This document shows, piece by piece, positions 9,201-18,872 of a DNA stretch of 64,000 nucleotides. The position numbers and the translations under genes are program-made. The DNA is taken from contig JAWKNO010000002.1 of assembly GCA_041391665.1 (NCBI GenBank), forward strand, positions 2,356,001-2,420,000. Reading direction: 5' to 3'. Origin of the DNA: Bacteroidia bacterium. GTDB taxonomy: Bacteria; Bacteroidota; Bacteroidia; J057. Each line of letters begins with the position of its first letter. Position 1 is the first letter of the stretch. The notes below the pieces were generated by a model. The model made no database searches and was not told the origin of the DNA. It worked only from the letters and a program-made list of their open reading frames with translations.

Positions 9201-10673
9201 GGTTCCGCAATAGGTATCCGACATTTTGGTGTGGGAGATCTTATGGTTGACAGTTCCTTCGTTTCTGGAAATGAGCAAGGCATTTATATGAACGGAAACA
9301 GTACCCTGCGATTGAGGTGTGGCTCCGTGGGGCATAATACTGAAAATGGCTTTCACCTTCTCAATGATGCAAATTTGGATCTTTCCGGTGGTGCGACAGG
9401 GACAGATTATACCTGGGTAAATGCGGCTAACAATGAATACACCATAAGATTGAACCGGGCGGGTATTGTGCGGGTAGCGAGAGGATATAACAATTTTGCC
9501 CCTACACCAGGCACAACTACCAAACGAACCCTCAACGGAAGTCAACGACTTAGTATTACCTCTGTTTACTCTGAAAAAAACCGATGGAATAACGCAAGTA
9601 CCAATGGCACTACTCCCGTCTATGGGTCTGATTATCAGGTAACCAACATCAATAATGATCCTATTCTCTATATTGATCCGGATCCCGAAAAGTTATATTG
9701 CGGAACAATCCCCTGCCCCACATGCGAATCTTACACGGATGATCCGCTTTATAATTGCGAAGATTGCGAAGAAATCAATCTCACCGTAGAGCCTGCTTTT
9801 GGGCCTGATGGTTATTCTGTAACCGTAAGCCTCGACGAGGCTATCAGAGATGCCATGCAGGAAATGCGCGTTTACAATGGTGAAGGGAGTGATCTGGAAG
9901 CAGCCTGGCGGTTTCTTCAGATTTTAAACTTTGAATATGAGGAAATCAATGTGGAAGAACAATATTTACTCGATTTAGCTTATCAGAATTTAAAACGGGC
10001 GTTTGCATCTGCTTGTGCTAATAACGAAGTATTAATGGCAGCCGGTACTCAGGTAGTTTTCGATGACCTAAGCGCAGAAATAGAGGATTATATGAGTAGT
10101 TTCCTGCAAGGCGATCCCACACCTGAGGATCAAATGCGGTACCAAAAGGACAGAGGCACATTTTATTTTACCCTGGGCTACCGAACACAGGCACTAAGTG
10201 ATTTTAATGATCTACTGGAAATTGCCACAGGTGATGATTTGGCTCATATCGAAGAGTGGGAATGTAAACTGAGTGCAGAAAAAGCCCTTTATGATGAGAC
10301 GGTTTCAATAGCTGAGTTTCTGAATCAAATGCAACAATGCGAAAATGGAGGCACACAGTCGCGAAAGGCTAATCCTGCTTTAGCTCAAACAGAGGCCCCT
10401 AAATTGCAGCCTGAGCCAGAAATTGCCCTTTATCCTAACCCGGTAACAGATCAGATCCGTATAGACTTTTCTTTGCCAGAGGCAGGAATTGCGCAAATAG
10501 AAATTCGCGATCTTCAGGGGCGAAAAGTCGCCGATATTTTGCACCCAAAGCTAATATCCGAAGGGAATTATTCCCTAACCTACAACGTTCGTCATCTGAG
10601 TTCAGGTGTTTACGTTGTACACTATTTCACAGCAAAACATTCTAAAGTGATAAAAATGGTGGTTTACAGGTAG
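6255..10673 (+). CDS. Large secreted M6-like zinc metallopeptidase/beta-helix protein with T9SS sorting domain
   Basis: A 1472-residue protein. Signal peptide at about residues 1-26. The first third resembles M6-type (immune-inhibitor-A-like) peptidases: N-I-L-V-I-F-I-R-Y early, F-Y-Y-L-M-S-D-G-K-F-K, and a zinc-binding H-E-F-A-H motif at residues 289-293. The middle (about 620-1120) is rich in short hydrophobic/N/G turns typical of a right-handed parallel beta-helix, followed by a cysteine cluster (C-G-T-I-P-C-P-T-C, then C-E-D-C) near 1150 and an acidic helical region. The end (from about 1392) is a T9SS sorting domain (LYPNPVTDQ, D-L-Q-G-R-K). It probably acts at the cell surface or outside the cell on protein substrates. 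The peptidase family assignment is by motif only; the substrate is unknown. Confidence 0.75.
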   Translation: MNHRIHIYLACILIFILLLPHYLQSQDYGCFSGDTIPTIPTNGLKNSYFGASHTPKGNLNILVIFIRYNSGNKPQPGSGWGTWPDNDSLPEMVRSKYGIPGMNDLFNEDPNTLMAAGQVKNLSQFYYLMSDGKFKLTAKVYPQQVPVDYVAAGDTVYDTLYHPITGLPYDTLMLTNDTDGKARAAYMNARAIEWIATHDPTFDWGAFDQRANGPDFAYDNSTSPTPDSVIDYIVFMHREGGSVTGLSGAVFNTPVLKIPGTNYKIVSNYGHFGSRCTPSVENNYDYFTHEFAHSLYSCPHYMGANAYVVGNKLNQYYGWGMMSRLWPVFFTANAWERWYLGWSKPDSVYTNRQVLLYDFSATDTNLTRAIQIPIPNSGGQMLWIENHQKTGVWDYKPFYNTSPQPDVAPGIYMYTTYSGMNNHTTPGGLHDANWANGMMVYHAGGNYDMYPTNDPCATVFGATGCFPLFDTDSMLARPNPFSGSHFLQSITGDWDGDDSIRISVVTNSGGIELNEREVVWREKNSGIATATYAHTGDTRMAFDVGDKIGLSGIVPVKNFPKYSTSTQKNEPFQLNGIQVEVVSYNSTTGAYLLDIKFDKYEINEDKRWCGEFILPSLSGDTLLVAKGKNLLLDLSGTPDRLYINPVTQTLVNPSSLSLQPGALMKLDSGATMTVQNHSSFTLEGSNAKLFLGKNATLHIRDHSLMELKTNSVVILEEGAKIIVDSTASLIMRKPSYLDVKNHGEVIIKTGGSFRFEGNSDLRLLGDNSCLNIQGNWTLAESAIFNMVYGLNFKGFIRLGMNQATGLMAGNVFLEDTLCVINLQGNGNSDLILQIDEGTEFFPELGVFNFGMRKGKIEMGENARIVIPPLPANKTLYLTDLNIVSKTPPDKHKGIFILGPRQHVIENVNVSDGNPGITSWQALISGGERLKIRNSVFTDNTLAIYTIRGNAILEDVTMDENDTGWKADVTHLPGEILNGYFQDGSAIGIRHFGVGDLMVDSSFVSGNEQGIYMNGNSTLRLRCGSVGHNTENGFHLLNDANLDLSGGATGTDYTWVNAANNEYTIRLNRAGIVRVARGYNNFAPTPGTTTKRTLNGSQRLSITSVYSEKNRWNNASTNGTTPVYGSDYQVTNINNDPILYIDPDPEKLYCGTIPCPTCESYTDDPLYNCEDCEEINLTVEPAFGPDGYSVTVSLDEAIRDAMQEMRVYNGEGSDLEAAWRFLQILNFEYEEINVEEQYLLDLAYQNLKRAFASACANNEVLMAAGTQVVFDDLSAEIEDYMSSFLQGDPTPEDQMRYQKDRGTFYFTLGYRTQALSDFNDLLEIATGDDLAHIEEWECKLSAEKALYDETVSIAEFLNQMQQCENGGTQSRKANPALAQTEAPKLQPEPEIALYPNPVTDQIRIDFSLPEAGIAQIEIRDLQGRKVADILHPKLISEGNYSLTYNVRHLSSGVYVVHYFTAKHSKVIKMVVYR

Positions 10674-10688
10674 GATATTATCTTTCCC

Positions 10689-11624
10689 CTACTCCGCCAA
10701 AAACGCATTCACTTCTCTGAAAAACATTTCAGGCTGCTCGATAAACGCCCAATGTCCGCACTGCGGTACGGCAACCATCCGGGCATCGGGAAGGTGGGTG
10801 GCGACTTTTGCCAAAGCTTCCGCCGGCGTGGCGTCGTATCCGCCGTGTAAAATCAAGACCGGACACCAAACTGCCCGAAGTGAGTCGTGCAGGTCATAAC
10901 TGGTAAGGTCAGGGTACAATCCTGTGAGCAATTGCTGCCTGTCAAGGGCATCGCCGGGTATATATAGGTGCAGGCTGTCGAGCAGCTCCCTCCGGTAAAA
11001 ACTCGGAGCAAAACTGAATCGGTACAATTGCACCATAGCAGCAGAGTCGCCCCGCTGGAAGGCTTCACTTCGCATGATCTTCTCCTGATGGATTTTGTCC
11101 CGGTCGGTGATTCGGCCATTCATGGTCTCAAATGCCTGTTGGGTAAACTCACGGCTTGCCCCGATACTATTGACCAATATCAGGCTTTTCAGCCGGTCTG
11201 GATAGGTTTTGGCGTACCACATACCCAGCAACCCGCCCCAGGAATGGCCCATCAGGTTCATTTTTTCAATACCAAAATGTTTCCGCACTGCGTCGATATC
11301 TTCGACAAACTGCGCCATGGTCATATTGGCAGAATCCACATCCGCCGATGATCTTCCACAAGCCCGCTGGTCAAAAAATATCAGCTTGTGTGTGTTTGCA
11401 AGTGGTTTCATGTGTGGCAAAAAGTAGCCGTGTTCCATCCCCGGCCCGCCGTGAAGAATGACAATGGGGTCGCCTTCGCCCATTGTTTCGTAAAACAGGC
11501 GCGTGCCGTTGACTTCGAGATAGCCGGTTTCGCTTACAATTTCCTTATCAAAAAAATTGCACCCGGAAAAGAGAAGGGCAACGATTGCCACAAACACGGG
11601 AATTATTTTTCTACTCAATATCAT
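10689..11624 (-). CDS. Alpha/beta hydrolase lipoprotein, S33 proline-iminopeptidase-like
   Basis: A 311-residue alpha/beta hydrolase. N-terminal lipoprotein signal with lipobox F-S-G-C (C22). It has the oxyanion segment L-H-G-G-P-G (57-62), F-F-D-Q-R-A-C-G-R-S typical of S33 peptidases, the nucleophile elbow G-H-S-W-G-G (Ser128), and plausible acid and histidine in G-G-Y-D-A-T-P and C-G-H-W-A-F near the C-terminus. Function is likely removal of N-terminal proline or hydrolysis of small amides/esters in the periplasm. It lies 32 bases downstream of the ligand-gated channel gene on the same strand, so the two may be co-transcribed. Confidence 0.85.
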   Translation of the reverse strand: MILSRKIIPVFVAIVALLFSGCNFFDKEIVSETGYLEVNGTRLFYETMGEGDPIVILHGGPGMEHGYFLPHMKPLANTHKLIFFDQRACGRSSADVDSANMTMAQFVEDIDAVRKHFGIEKMNLMGHSWGGLLGMWYAKTYPDRLKSLILVNSIGASREFTQQAFETMNGRITDRDKIHQEKIMRSEAFQRGDSAAMVQLYRFSFAPSFYRRELLDSLHLYIPGDALDRQQLLTGLYPDLTSYDLHDSLRAVWCPVLILHGGYDATPAEALAKVATHLPDARMVAVPQCGHWAFIEQPEMFFREVNAFLAE

Positions 11625-11656
11625 TTTTCTATCAGCTATTTAGATACAGAGACTCA

Positions 11657-12655
11657 TTAATATACCAAAATCAAAAGCCAGAAAATAAAGGCCAGAATCA
11701 GGCCGACAATCATCTGACGGTCGCGCCGCATAATCGCCGGTGTATCCGCCGCTTTTTTCAGTCCCGTTACCCGGTTGCCTGCCACCACCACTCTGAGCAT
11801 AATGGCCGCAATCAGCGCGTATACCAGCAGATAGATTTTATCCATCAATACCATATACCCTACATCGGGAAGTGCCGAACTATACGACTGCTGTAAAAAT
11901 ACTGCCGAAAGCAATCCCCCGATAGGCAGGGAAATGCGCGCATCAATGCTCGATGGATGAATGAGCAAAGCGCCCAGGCTGGCGATGATCACAATCAGAA
12001 CCGGAAGAAGAAGTTTGAGTAAAAAATAATTAATCGGGCGCCGAAGACTAAGCTGAAGCACAAAATCGCTGAAGGCCGTACTTTTCTTGCTCATATCGCC
12101 AAAGTTGACGGGATAACTGTGTGGCTGGCTTTCGACCGTAAGTCCCAGAAGATCCCAACCCGGCATTTGAAAATCTTCCCTCACATGTGTCGAATTGCTA
12201 TCAGCCACATATACCAGTGAGTCCATCGAATAATCCACATTTTCGATCTGCATGTCGAGGATATGCCGGTCAAGCGGAAAACGCTCCAGGTCAAAAGCGT
12301 GATAAAACCGCCCTTCGTAGCGCATCCCGTTGTAGTAATACCCATCGTCCAGCAGTTTGGGTTCTTCGTAAAATGGCGCGATTGTCGCCCCCCATTTGTC
12401 CACAGCGTTTACAAACTCAATATTCATCGGATCCAGTTCGCCTTTCCATTTAAACCATATATAACAATCTGCATAAAAAGAATGGCGGTTGATATCCAGA
12501 TCAAACACATTGATCAGGTAGGCGCCGGTGAGTACCTCTTGTGGGCCGGATTCTGGTTCAGAAGTTTGCGCAAACAGCAGCTGGCCCATAAGTAGAAAGC
12601 CCGCGGAAAAGGCCAGGATTATCCGCATAAAGGAAATTTGCCGACGTTGATTCAT
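11657..12655 (-). CDS. Pentameric ligand-gated ion channel homologue (Cys-loop superfamily)
   Basis: A 332-residue protein with the architecture of prokaryotic pLGICs such as GLIC/ELIC: signal peptide (1-29), an extracellular beta-sandwich ligand-binding domain (about 35-205, with W-F-K-W-K-G and the F-P-L-D-R-H turn at 126-131 where eukaryotic homologues have the Cys loop), then four membrane segments at about 208-232, 240-258, 270-293 and 314-332. The TM2-TM3 link A-L-P-D-V-G-Y is family-like, and the TM3-TM4 loop is short as in bacterial members. The Cys-loop cysteines are absent, as usual in bacteria. A second in-frame ATG at codon 10 is an alternative start. Ligand and ion selectivity are unknown. 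Confidence 0.85.
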   Translation of the reverse strand: MNQRRQISFMRIILAFSAGFLLMGQLLFAQTSEPESGPQEVLTGAYLINVFDLDINRHSFYADCYIWFKWKGELDPMNIEFVNAVDKWGATIAPFYEEPKLLDDGYYYNGMRYEGRFYHAFDLERFPLDRHILDMQIENVDYSMDSLVYVADSNSTHVREDFQMPGWDLLGLTVESQPHSYPVNFGDMSKKSTAFSDFVLQLSLRRPINYFLLKLLLPVLIVIIASLGALLIHPSSIDARISLPIGGLLSAVFLQQSYSSALPDVGYMVLMDKIYLLVYALIAAIMLRVVVAGNRVTGLKKAADTPAIMRRDRQMIVGLILAFIFWLLILVY

Positions 12656-12725
12656 TGTAGTGTTGATCTATCGGGTGAAATATTACAGATAAAATTTCAT
12701 ACTCCCACCTTCAGAGATAATAAAC

Positions 12726-12733
12726 TATATTTG
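12726..12733 (+). promoter_or_regulatory. -7 promoter box for the aspartyl protease gene
   Basis: TATATTTG exactly matches the Bacteroidota -7 consensus TAnnTTTG and lies 27 bases before the ATG at 12761, predicting a start site near 12740. I see no clear -33 TTG at the expected distance. Confidence 0.5.
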
Positions 12734-12760
12734 TTTTAACCGATAACAAAACTTTTCCCT

Positions 12761-13954
12761 ATGCGAAACGCCTTTTTTAGCTTCCTGGCCCTCTTACTGG
12801 TGTTTTTCCGGCCTGTCTCCGGCTATTCTCATCCCTGGGAGACCATCCCTTTTAAGATGGTGGGGCAACATGCCTTTATTCAAATGGTGGCAGAAGAAAA
12901 AGATACCCTCAACCTGATTTTTGACACGGGTGCCTCCACATTTGTCCTCAATGAAATATTGCTAAAAAAGCTGAATCTGTCTTTTGATCAAATGGTTTCC
13001 TCAACCGGGATCGGAGGCCAGCGGGAGGTAAAAATCGGAGAAATCAAATACCTGCGATCAGGGAAAGTTTCACTCCACCAGATACCAGCGATTGCTGCAT
13101 CATTATCGCATTTGGAGGTCAAAATCGGGCACAAAATTGATGGCATTATTGGTTACAATTTCCTCCGCAGTCATATCGTGCGGATGAATTACGACAAGAT
13201 GTTGCTCGAAATTTTTGATCAGGATGAATTTTGTCCGGAAGACTATGGAAGAAGCCACTCCATAGATCTCAGCACCGGCATTCCGGTTTTGTCTGCTTCG
13301 GTGAGTCTGAACGATGGTTCGGTAGTTTCGGGCAAATTTTTAATTGACTCAGGTGCAGGTTCCGGCCTGATTCTAAACACTCCACTGGTAACGGAAAAGC
13401 GGTTGACGGAAATTGCGCGTAATGCAGGTTTCCAGGACGAATCGACGGGACTCAACAACCAGCCAGCCCCATATTTTGAGACCGTCATGCCTGGACTTAC
13501 ATTTGGCGGGTACCTTTTACAGCGAATCCCCACGAGGCTGAGTCAAGGTACGACAGGGGTAACCGCCATGCCAGAATACGCAGGGATTATTGGCAACCAG
13601 ATATTGCAGCGGTTTTCGCTGGTTTTTGATTACCAGAAAGAAAAAATTTACATACAGCCCAATTCACGGCTGGCCCATCCATTTCCCAATGACGCTTCCG
13701 GACTAAAAATCCAGCTCAACGAGAGCTATACCCGGATTGTGGTAAACAAGGTGATCGAAAATTCGCCAGCTGCCCATGCAGGGCTGAAAAAGGGTGACAT
13801 TCTCCTCGCCATCAACGATCAGCGGCTGAAGCCCGAAGATCTGCCGATGTTAAAGGAAACGTTTTCCCAACCCGGCAAAAAAATCGTCCTGACAGTCTTT
13901 AGGGAAGGAAAAGCATTTCCGGTAAGGATTTTACTGGCAGATTGGTTTATGTAA
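12761..13954 (+). CDS. Retropepsin-like aspartyl protease with C-terminal PDZ domain
   Basis: A 397-residue exported protein (signal peptide about 1-22). Two aspartyl protease half-site motifs are visible: F-D-T-G-A-S with D55 and I-D-S-G-A-G with D196, so one chain carries both lobes. Each is followed by family-like hydrophobic-glycine segments (I-D-G-I-I-G-Y-N-F-L and Y-A-G-I-I-G-N-Q-I-L). A PDZ domain follows at about 315-390 (V-I-E-N-S-P-A-A-H-A-G-L-K-K-G-D-I-L). This resembles Bacteroidota retropepsin-like/PDZ proteins expected to act in the periplasm or at the outer membrane. Divergent from the pLGIC gene. Substrate unknown. Confidence 0.87.
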   Translation: MRNAFFSFLALLLVFFRPVSGYSHPWETIPFKMVGQHAFIQMVAEEKDTLNLIFDTGASTFVLNEILLKKLNLSFDQMVSSTGIGGQREVKIGEIKYLRSGKVSLHQIPAIAASLSHLEVKIGHKIDGIIGYNFLRSHIVRMNYDKMLLEIFDQDEFCPEDYGRSHSIDLSTGIPVLSASVSLNDGSVVSGKFLIDSGAGSGLILNTPLVTEKRLTEIARNAGFQDESTGLNNQPAPYFETVMPGLTFGGYLLQRIPTRLSQGTTGVTAMPEYAGIIGNQILQRFSLVFDYQKEKIYIQPNSRLAHPFPNDASGLKIQLNESYTRIVVNKVIENSPAAHAGLKKGDILLAINDQRLKPEDLPMLKETFSQPGKKIVLTVFREGKAFPVRILLADWFM

Positions 13955-14010
13955 AAGAAAGCAATTGTTTATATTGGCTTGCCTAAAACGCATTTAACAA
14001 AATTACTACT

Positions 14011-14781
14011 ATGCAAAACGTATCACACAAGATTATCAGACCGACTATCATATTTTTCCTGATTGTCACCTTCGGTCAGGGACTGTTTGGACAGGGCAAA
14101 AACCGTGAGGAAATGGACCCTTCTGTAACAGAAGTCTGGACACCGGTTCCGCCCAAAGTAACTCCCGGGAAAAACATGGCACCGCCATCAGACGCGATTG
14201 TATTGTTTGACGGAAAAGACCTTTCCAACTGGGTAGGCGCAGACGGTGGTGCGGCCAAATGGGAAGTCAAAGACGGCGCAGCGACAGTTGTAAAAGGAAC
14301 CGGTACAATTACTTCCAAACAAAGCTTTGGCGATATGCAGCTCCATATCGAATGGCGTGCCCCATCCCAAGTCGTCGGCGACGGTCAGGGAAGAGGCAAC
14401 AGTGGGATTTTCCTGATGAGCAAATATGAGGTGCAGGTACTCGATTGCTATGACAACGTAACTTATTCCAATGGACAGACCGCCTCTATTTACAAACAAC
14501 ATGTGCCTTTAGCCAATGCTTGTCTTCCTCCCGGAGAATGGCAGACCTATGATATAATCTTTGATGCCCCTGTATTTGACGATAAGGGAAATGTACGCCG
14601 CCCCGCTTATGTAACCGTCATCCACAATGGGGTACTGGCACTAAACCACGCCGAAATCCGTGGCTCTACCCAATACAAAGGTATGGCATCCTATGAAGCA
14701 CATGCCGCAAAAATGCCGATTGTACTTCAGGACCACGGCAACCCTGTCAGTTTCCGCAATATCTGGGTAAGAGAGTTGTAA
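14011..14781 (+). CDS. DUF1080 family protein (3-keto-disaccharide hydrolase-like)
   Basis: A 256-residue exported protein (signal peptide about 1-28). The mature part has the DUF1080 signature: A-I-V-L-F-D-G-K-D-L-S-N-W near 70, W-E-V-K-D-G, then G-N-S-G-I-F-L and Y-E-V-Q-V-L-D near 130-145, and a terminal F-R-N-I-W-V-R-E-L. The fold is a concanavalin-like beta-sandwich. Members have been linked to cleavage of 3-keto sugars/glycosides, usually beside Gfo/Idh/MocA oxidoreductases and TIM-barrel isomerases, as here (16481 and 18873). It is the first gene of a six-gene same-strand cluster. A weak -7-like TATATTGG at 13970 could drive it. Confidence 0.88.
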   Translation: MQNVSHKIIRPTIIFFLIVTFGQGLFGQGKNREEMDPSVTEVWTPVPPKVTPGKNMAPPSDAIVLFDGKDLSNWVGADGGAAKWEVKDGAATVVKGTGTITSKQSFGDMQLHIEWRAPSQVVGDGQGRGNSGIFLMSKYEVQVLDCYDNVTYSNGQTASIYKQHVPLANACLPPGEWQTYDIIFDAPVFDDKGNVRRPAYVTVIHNGVLALNHAEIRGSTQYKGMASYEAHAAKMPIVLQDHGNPVSFRNIWVREL

Positions 14782-14824
14782 AAAATGATTCCATCAAAGA
14801 ATCGTTATCACTAAAAAAACAAAC

Positions 14825-15429
14825 ATGAAGAACTACGTTTTTAATGCAATTGCTGCGTTGATGCTGGGGCTGCTTTTCACCCCGGGACTGGTATATAGTC
14901 AAAAATATCTGATTGGCGAAGGTACAGTGTGTGCAGTTACGGGAACCTCCACCCTGCACGACTGGAAAGCTTCGGTAGGAAAAGTTTCGGGCTATCTTTC
15001 ACTGGACAAAGCATTTACCAAAAAAGCCACGCCGGCTAAAGGGGCAGAGATTTTGGCAGGAAACATCACATTCGAAGTCAAAAGTATGGACGGAGGAAGA
15101 GGCTCCGTCATGAATGACAAAATCTACAATGCTTTTGATGCGGAGAAAAACCCCAATATCATCTTTACCCTTTCCAAAGCTGTAGTTACAGAGGTAAAAC
15201 CGGATGGCACATTCAGCCTCAATGCTTCCGGGAGCCTGGTCATGGCAGGGCAAACGCAGAGTATGTCTTTGCAACTTACAGGCAAAAAAGAAGCCGACGG
15301 GAAGTATCATTTTACCGGAGAAAAAACCCTCGACATGACGAGCTTTGGAATGGAACCACCTTCTGCCATGTTTGGCCAGATAGAAACCGGCAAAGACGTA
15401 ACCATCAATTTTAATCTGTTTTTTGGGGT

Positions 15430-15433
<4 letters not shown>
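14825..15433 (+). CDS. YceI family periplasmic protein
   Basis: A 202-residue protein with signal peptide (about 1-26). The mature sequence has the YceI pattern: G-T-S-T-L-H-D-W near 45, M-N-D-K-I-Y-N-A-F-D-A-E-K-N-P-N-I-I-F near 100, and a C-terminal F-N-L-F-F. YceI proteins are lipocalin-like barrels that bind isoprenoid or quinone-type lipids in the periplasm. The stop overlaps the next start by ATGA (15430-15433), implying translational coupling with the SUMF-fold gene. Confidence 0.9.
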
Positions 15434-16455
<1,022 letters not shown>

Positions 16456-16480
16456 AAGCTGAAATTTAACACTAACTATT

Positions 16481-17842
16481 ATGTCTACTGAAAAAACGAA
16501 AAAGTCTGCCCAGTTCAACCGGCGGGAGTTTGTCAAAAGCTCCGCGATGGTGATGGGAGGCCTAATGGCAAGCCAGTTGCCGATCATTTCTGCCAAAGCG
16601 TATGCAGGTGGAAGTGATGTTATTAAAATCGGCCTGATTGGCTGTGGTGGTCGTGGTACGGGTGCTGCTGCGCAGGCCCTGAGCACACATCAGAGTGTAA
16701 AACTTGTAGCCATGGGCGATGCATTCAGAGATCGTCTGGATCAGAGCTACAAAAATCTCACCGCCCAGGATTACCCTGATTATACAGGAAAAGGTACGGC
16801 CAGCATGAAAGACCGGGTGGATGTACCCGAATCCAACAAGTTTGTAGGTTTTGACGCTTACAAAGAAGTGATTAAACTTTGTGATGTCGTACTGATCGCC
16901 ACCCCTCCCGGATTCCGTCCAATTCACTTTGAAGCGGCTGTAGCTGCAGGCAAACAAATCTTTATGGAAAAACCCGTAGCTACCGATGCTCCGGGCGTAC
17001 GTCGGGTACTGGCTGCTGCTGAAGAAGCCAAAAAGAAAAAACTCAACGTGGTAGTCGGACTTCAGCGCCACTATCAGGATGTTTACCGCCAGTGGGTAGG
17101 TCATCTCCATGGAGGAGCTATTGGCGACATACATACTGCACATGTGTACTGGAACAGCGACGGCGTATGGGTAAGACCCCGCGAAGCCAAACAAACTGAA
17201 ATGGAATACCAGATGCGCAACTGGTACTACTTCAACTGGCTGTGCGGAGACCACATCACAGAACAGCATATCCATAACCTCGACGTAGGAAACTGGGTAT
17301 TTGATAGCTATCCTGTACGGGCTCATGGAATGGGTGGAAGACAAGTGCGTAACGGCAAAGAATACGGAGAGATTTTTGACCACTTTGCCATCGAGTACGA
17401 ATTTGCCAACGGCCAGCGCATGTTCAGCCAGTGTCGCCATATCAAAGGCTGTATGAACCGTGTTTCCGAAGCATTCCAGGGTTCCCATGGATTTGCCCCC
17501 AAACCCGGCGTGATCAATACTGCCAAAGGCCATACCATCTGGGAATATAAATCCAGAGAACAGGCAGATCCTTATCAGGTAGAGCACGACGAACTTTTTG
17601 CCGCCGTAGCTGCCGGAGAATATAAATTTGCCGATGCAGAAAACGGAGCAAAAAGCACGATGACGGCAATTCTGGGTCGTATGGCTGCTTATTCCGGTAA
17701 AGTGATTGAATGGGATGATGCCATTAATTCTCAGCAAAGCATTATGCCAAAAACCTTTGCCTGGGATGCCCAACCCCCGGTTTTACCAGATAAAAATGGT
17801 TTTTACCCCATTCCAATACCAGGGGTAACGCAAGTATTATAA
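16481..17842 (+). CDS. Tat-exported Gfo/Idh/MocA family oxidoreductase
   Basis: A 453-residue protein with a twin-arginine signal (N-R-R-E-F-V-K at residues 13-19, then a hydrophobic stretch and an A-K-A-Y-A cleavage region). The Rossmann dinucleotide motif I-G-L-I-G-C-G-G-R-G-T-G-A starts near residue 50, and the family E-K-P motif (F-M-E-K-P-V-A) lies near 165. A W-Y-Y-F-N-W-L-C-G-D-H segment near 250 is typical of the substrate domain. The enzyme likely oxidises or reduces a sugar hydroxyl with tightly bound NAD(P); Tat export fits folding with cofactor before export. In the DUF1080 setting, C3 oxidation of a sugar is the best guess, by inference. Confidence 0.88.
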   Translation: MSTEKTKKSAQFNRREFVKSSAMVMGGLMASQLPIISAKAYAGGSDVIKIGLIGCGGRGTGAAAQALSTHQSVKLVAMGDAFRDRLDQSYKNLTAQDYPDYTGKGTASMKDRVDVPESNKFVGFDAYKEVIKLCDVVLIATPPGFRPIHFEAAVAAGKQIFMEKPVATDAPGVRRVLAAAEEAKKKKLNVVVGLQRHYQDVYRQWVGHLHGGAIGDIHTAHVYWNSDGVWVRPREAKQTEMEYQMRNWYYFNWLCGDHITEQHIHNLDVGNWVFDSYPVRAHGMGGRQVRNGKEYGEIFDHFAIEYEFANGQRMFSQCRHIKGCMNRVSEAFQGSHGFAPKPGVINTAKGHTIWEYKSREQADPYQVEHDELFAAVAAGEYKFADAENGAKSTMTAILGRMAAYSGKVIEWDDAINSQQSIMPKTFAWDAQPPVLPDKNGFYPIPIPGVTQVL

Positions 17843-17849
17843 CCGCAGG

Positions 17850-18851
17850 ATGAAACGTTTCTTCCTGTCAAACTCAACGATGCACCGGGTAATCTGCTTT
17901 TGCGGATTACTCGGTGTTTGTTGTGTAAATGCATGTCTGTTTTCCCAACCCCTTCAGCGGTATAGTTTCGATCATCCGCAGATGGGAACTACTTTCCGGA
18001 TTGTGCTATTCACGGCGAATGATTCATTGGCCAGCATAACTGCACAGCAAGCATTTGACAGGATAGACGCGCTCAACCAAAGCATGAGCGACTATCTGCC
18101 TGACAGCGAAATCAACCAGCTTGCACTAAAGGCTGGTACAAACCAATATCTGCCCGTAAGCCCCGATCTCTGGAATGTACTGGTCCGGGCGAAACAAATT
18201 TCCCGGTACAGCAAAGGTGCTTTTGATGTAACCATTGGCCCGCTGACCAGACTATGGCGCCGGGCCATGCGACAGCAGGAAATGCCACAAGAAATGCAGA
18301 TTTTGAAGGCAAAAGCATTGGTAGGAAATAAAAACCTCCGGCTCAGAAAAAAAGAACATTCTGTGATGTTAGCCATTGCGGATATGAAACTTGACCTGGG
18401 TGCAATCGCCAAAGGTTACGCCACCGAAAAGGCATGGGAAATGCTGCAAGATGCGGGCATACCTGTATCGCTGGTAGATGGCGGCGGAGACATCCGCCTG
18501 GGCGACCCTCCACCCGGAGAATCAGGCTGGAAGGTGGAAATTTCCGATGGAGCAGAAAACACGGAGGTGAAAAACCAGACGCTTTTTCTCGCCAATTGTG
18601 GCGTAGCTACTTCAGGAGATACCTATCGTTATGTCGAATCCGGAGGGAAACGATATTCCCACATCATAGATCCGCGCACGGGATACGGGATCAGCAACCG
18701 GCGACTTGTTACAGTCATCGCACCCAATGGCACAGATGCCGATGCGCTCGCTTCCGCTGTCAGCATACTCGGTCCGGAAGCAGGATTAAAGATTGCCCGT
18801 AAGCTGTACAAAAAACAAGCGATAACCATCTATTTTAAAGAAATCCACTAA
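17850..18851 (+). CDS. apbE: FAD:protein FMN transferase ApbE
   Basis: A 333-residue ApbE family protein. The N-terminus is an export signal with a possible lipobox V-N-A-C (C29). Family motifs: M-G-T-T-F-R-I near 47, G-A-F-D-V-T-I-G-P-L near 125, D-L-G-A-I-A-K-G-Y-A-T-E near 182, V-D-G-G-G-D-I-R near 210, and H-I-I-D-P-R-T-G near 272. ApbE attaches FMN covalently to Ser/Thr of exported flavoproteins. No protein in this cluster shows an obvious FMN-acceptor motif or Rnf/Nqr subunit, so the client is unclear. It starts 7 bases after the oxidoreductase gene, so it is probably in the same operon. Confidence 0.9.
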   Translation: MKRFFLSNSTMHRVICFCGLLGVCCVNACLFSQPLQRYSFDHPQMGTTFRIVLFTANDSLASITAQQAFDRIDALNQSMSDYLPDSEINQLALKAGTNQYLPVSPDLWNVLVRAKQISRYSKGAFDVTIGPLTRLWRRAMRQQEMPQEMQILKAKALVGNKNLRLRKKEHSVMLAIADMKLDLGAIAKGYATEKAWEMLQDAGIPVSLVDGGGDIRLGDPPPGESGWKVEISDGAENTEVKNQTLFLANCGVATSGDTYRYVESGGKRYSHIIDPRTGYGISNRRLVTVIAPNGTDADALASAVSILGPEAGLKIARKLYKKQAITIYFKEIH

Positions 18852-18872
18852 CTCCTAAAACTACAACATCCG

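Noticed and set aside
16562..17773. 403-codon antisense open frame
   Set aside because: It lies fully opposite a clear Gfo/Idh/MocA gene; its sequence has no recognisable domain and mirrors the codon pattern of the sense gene.
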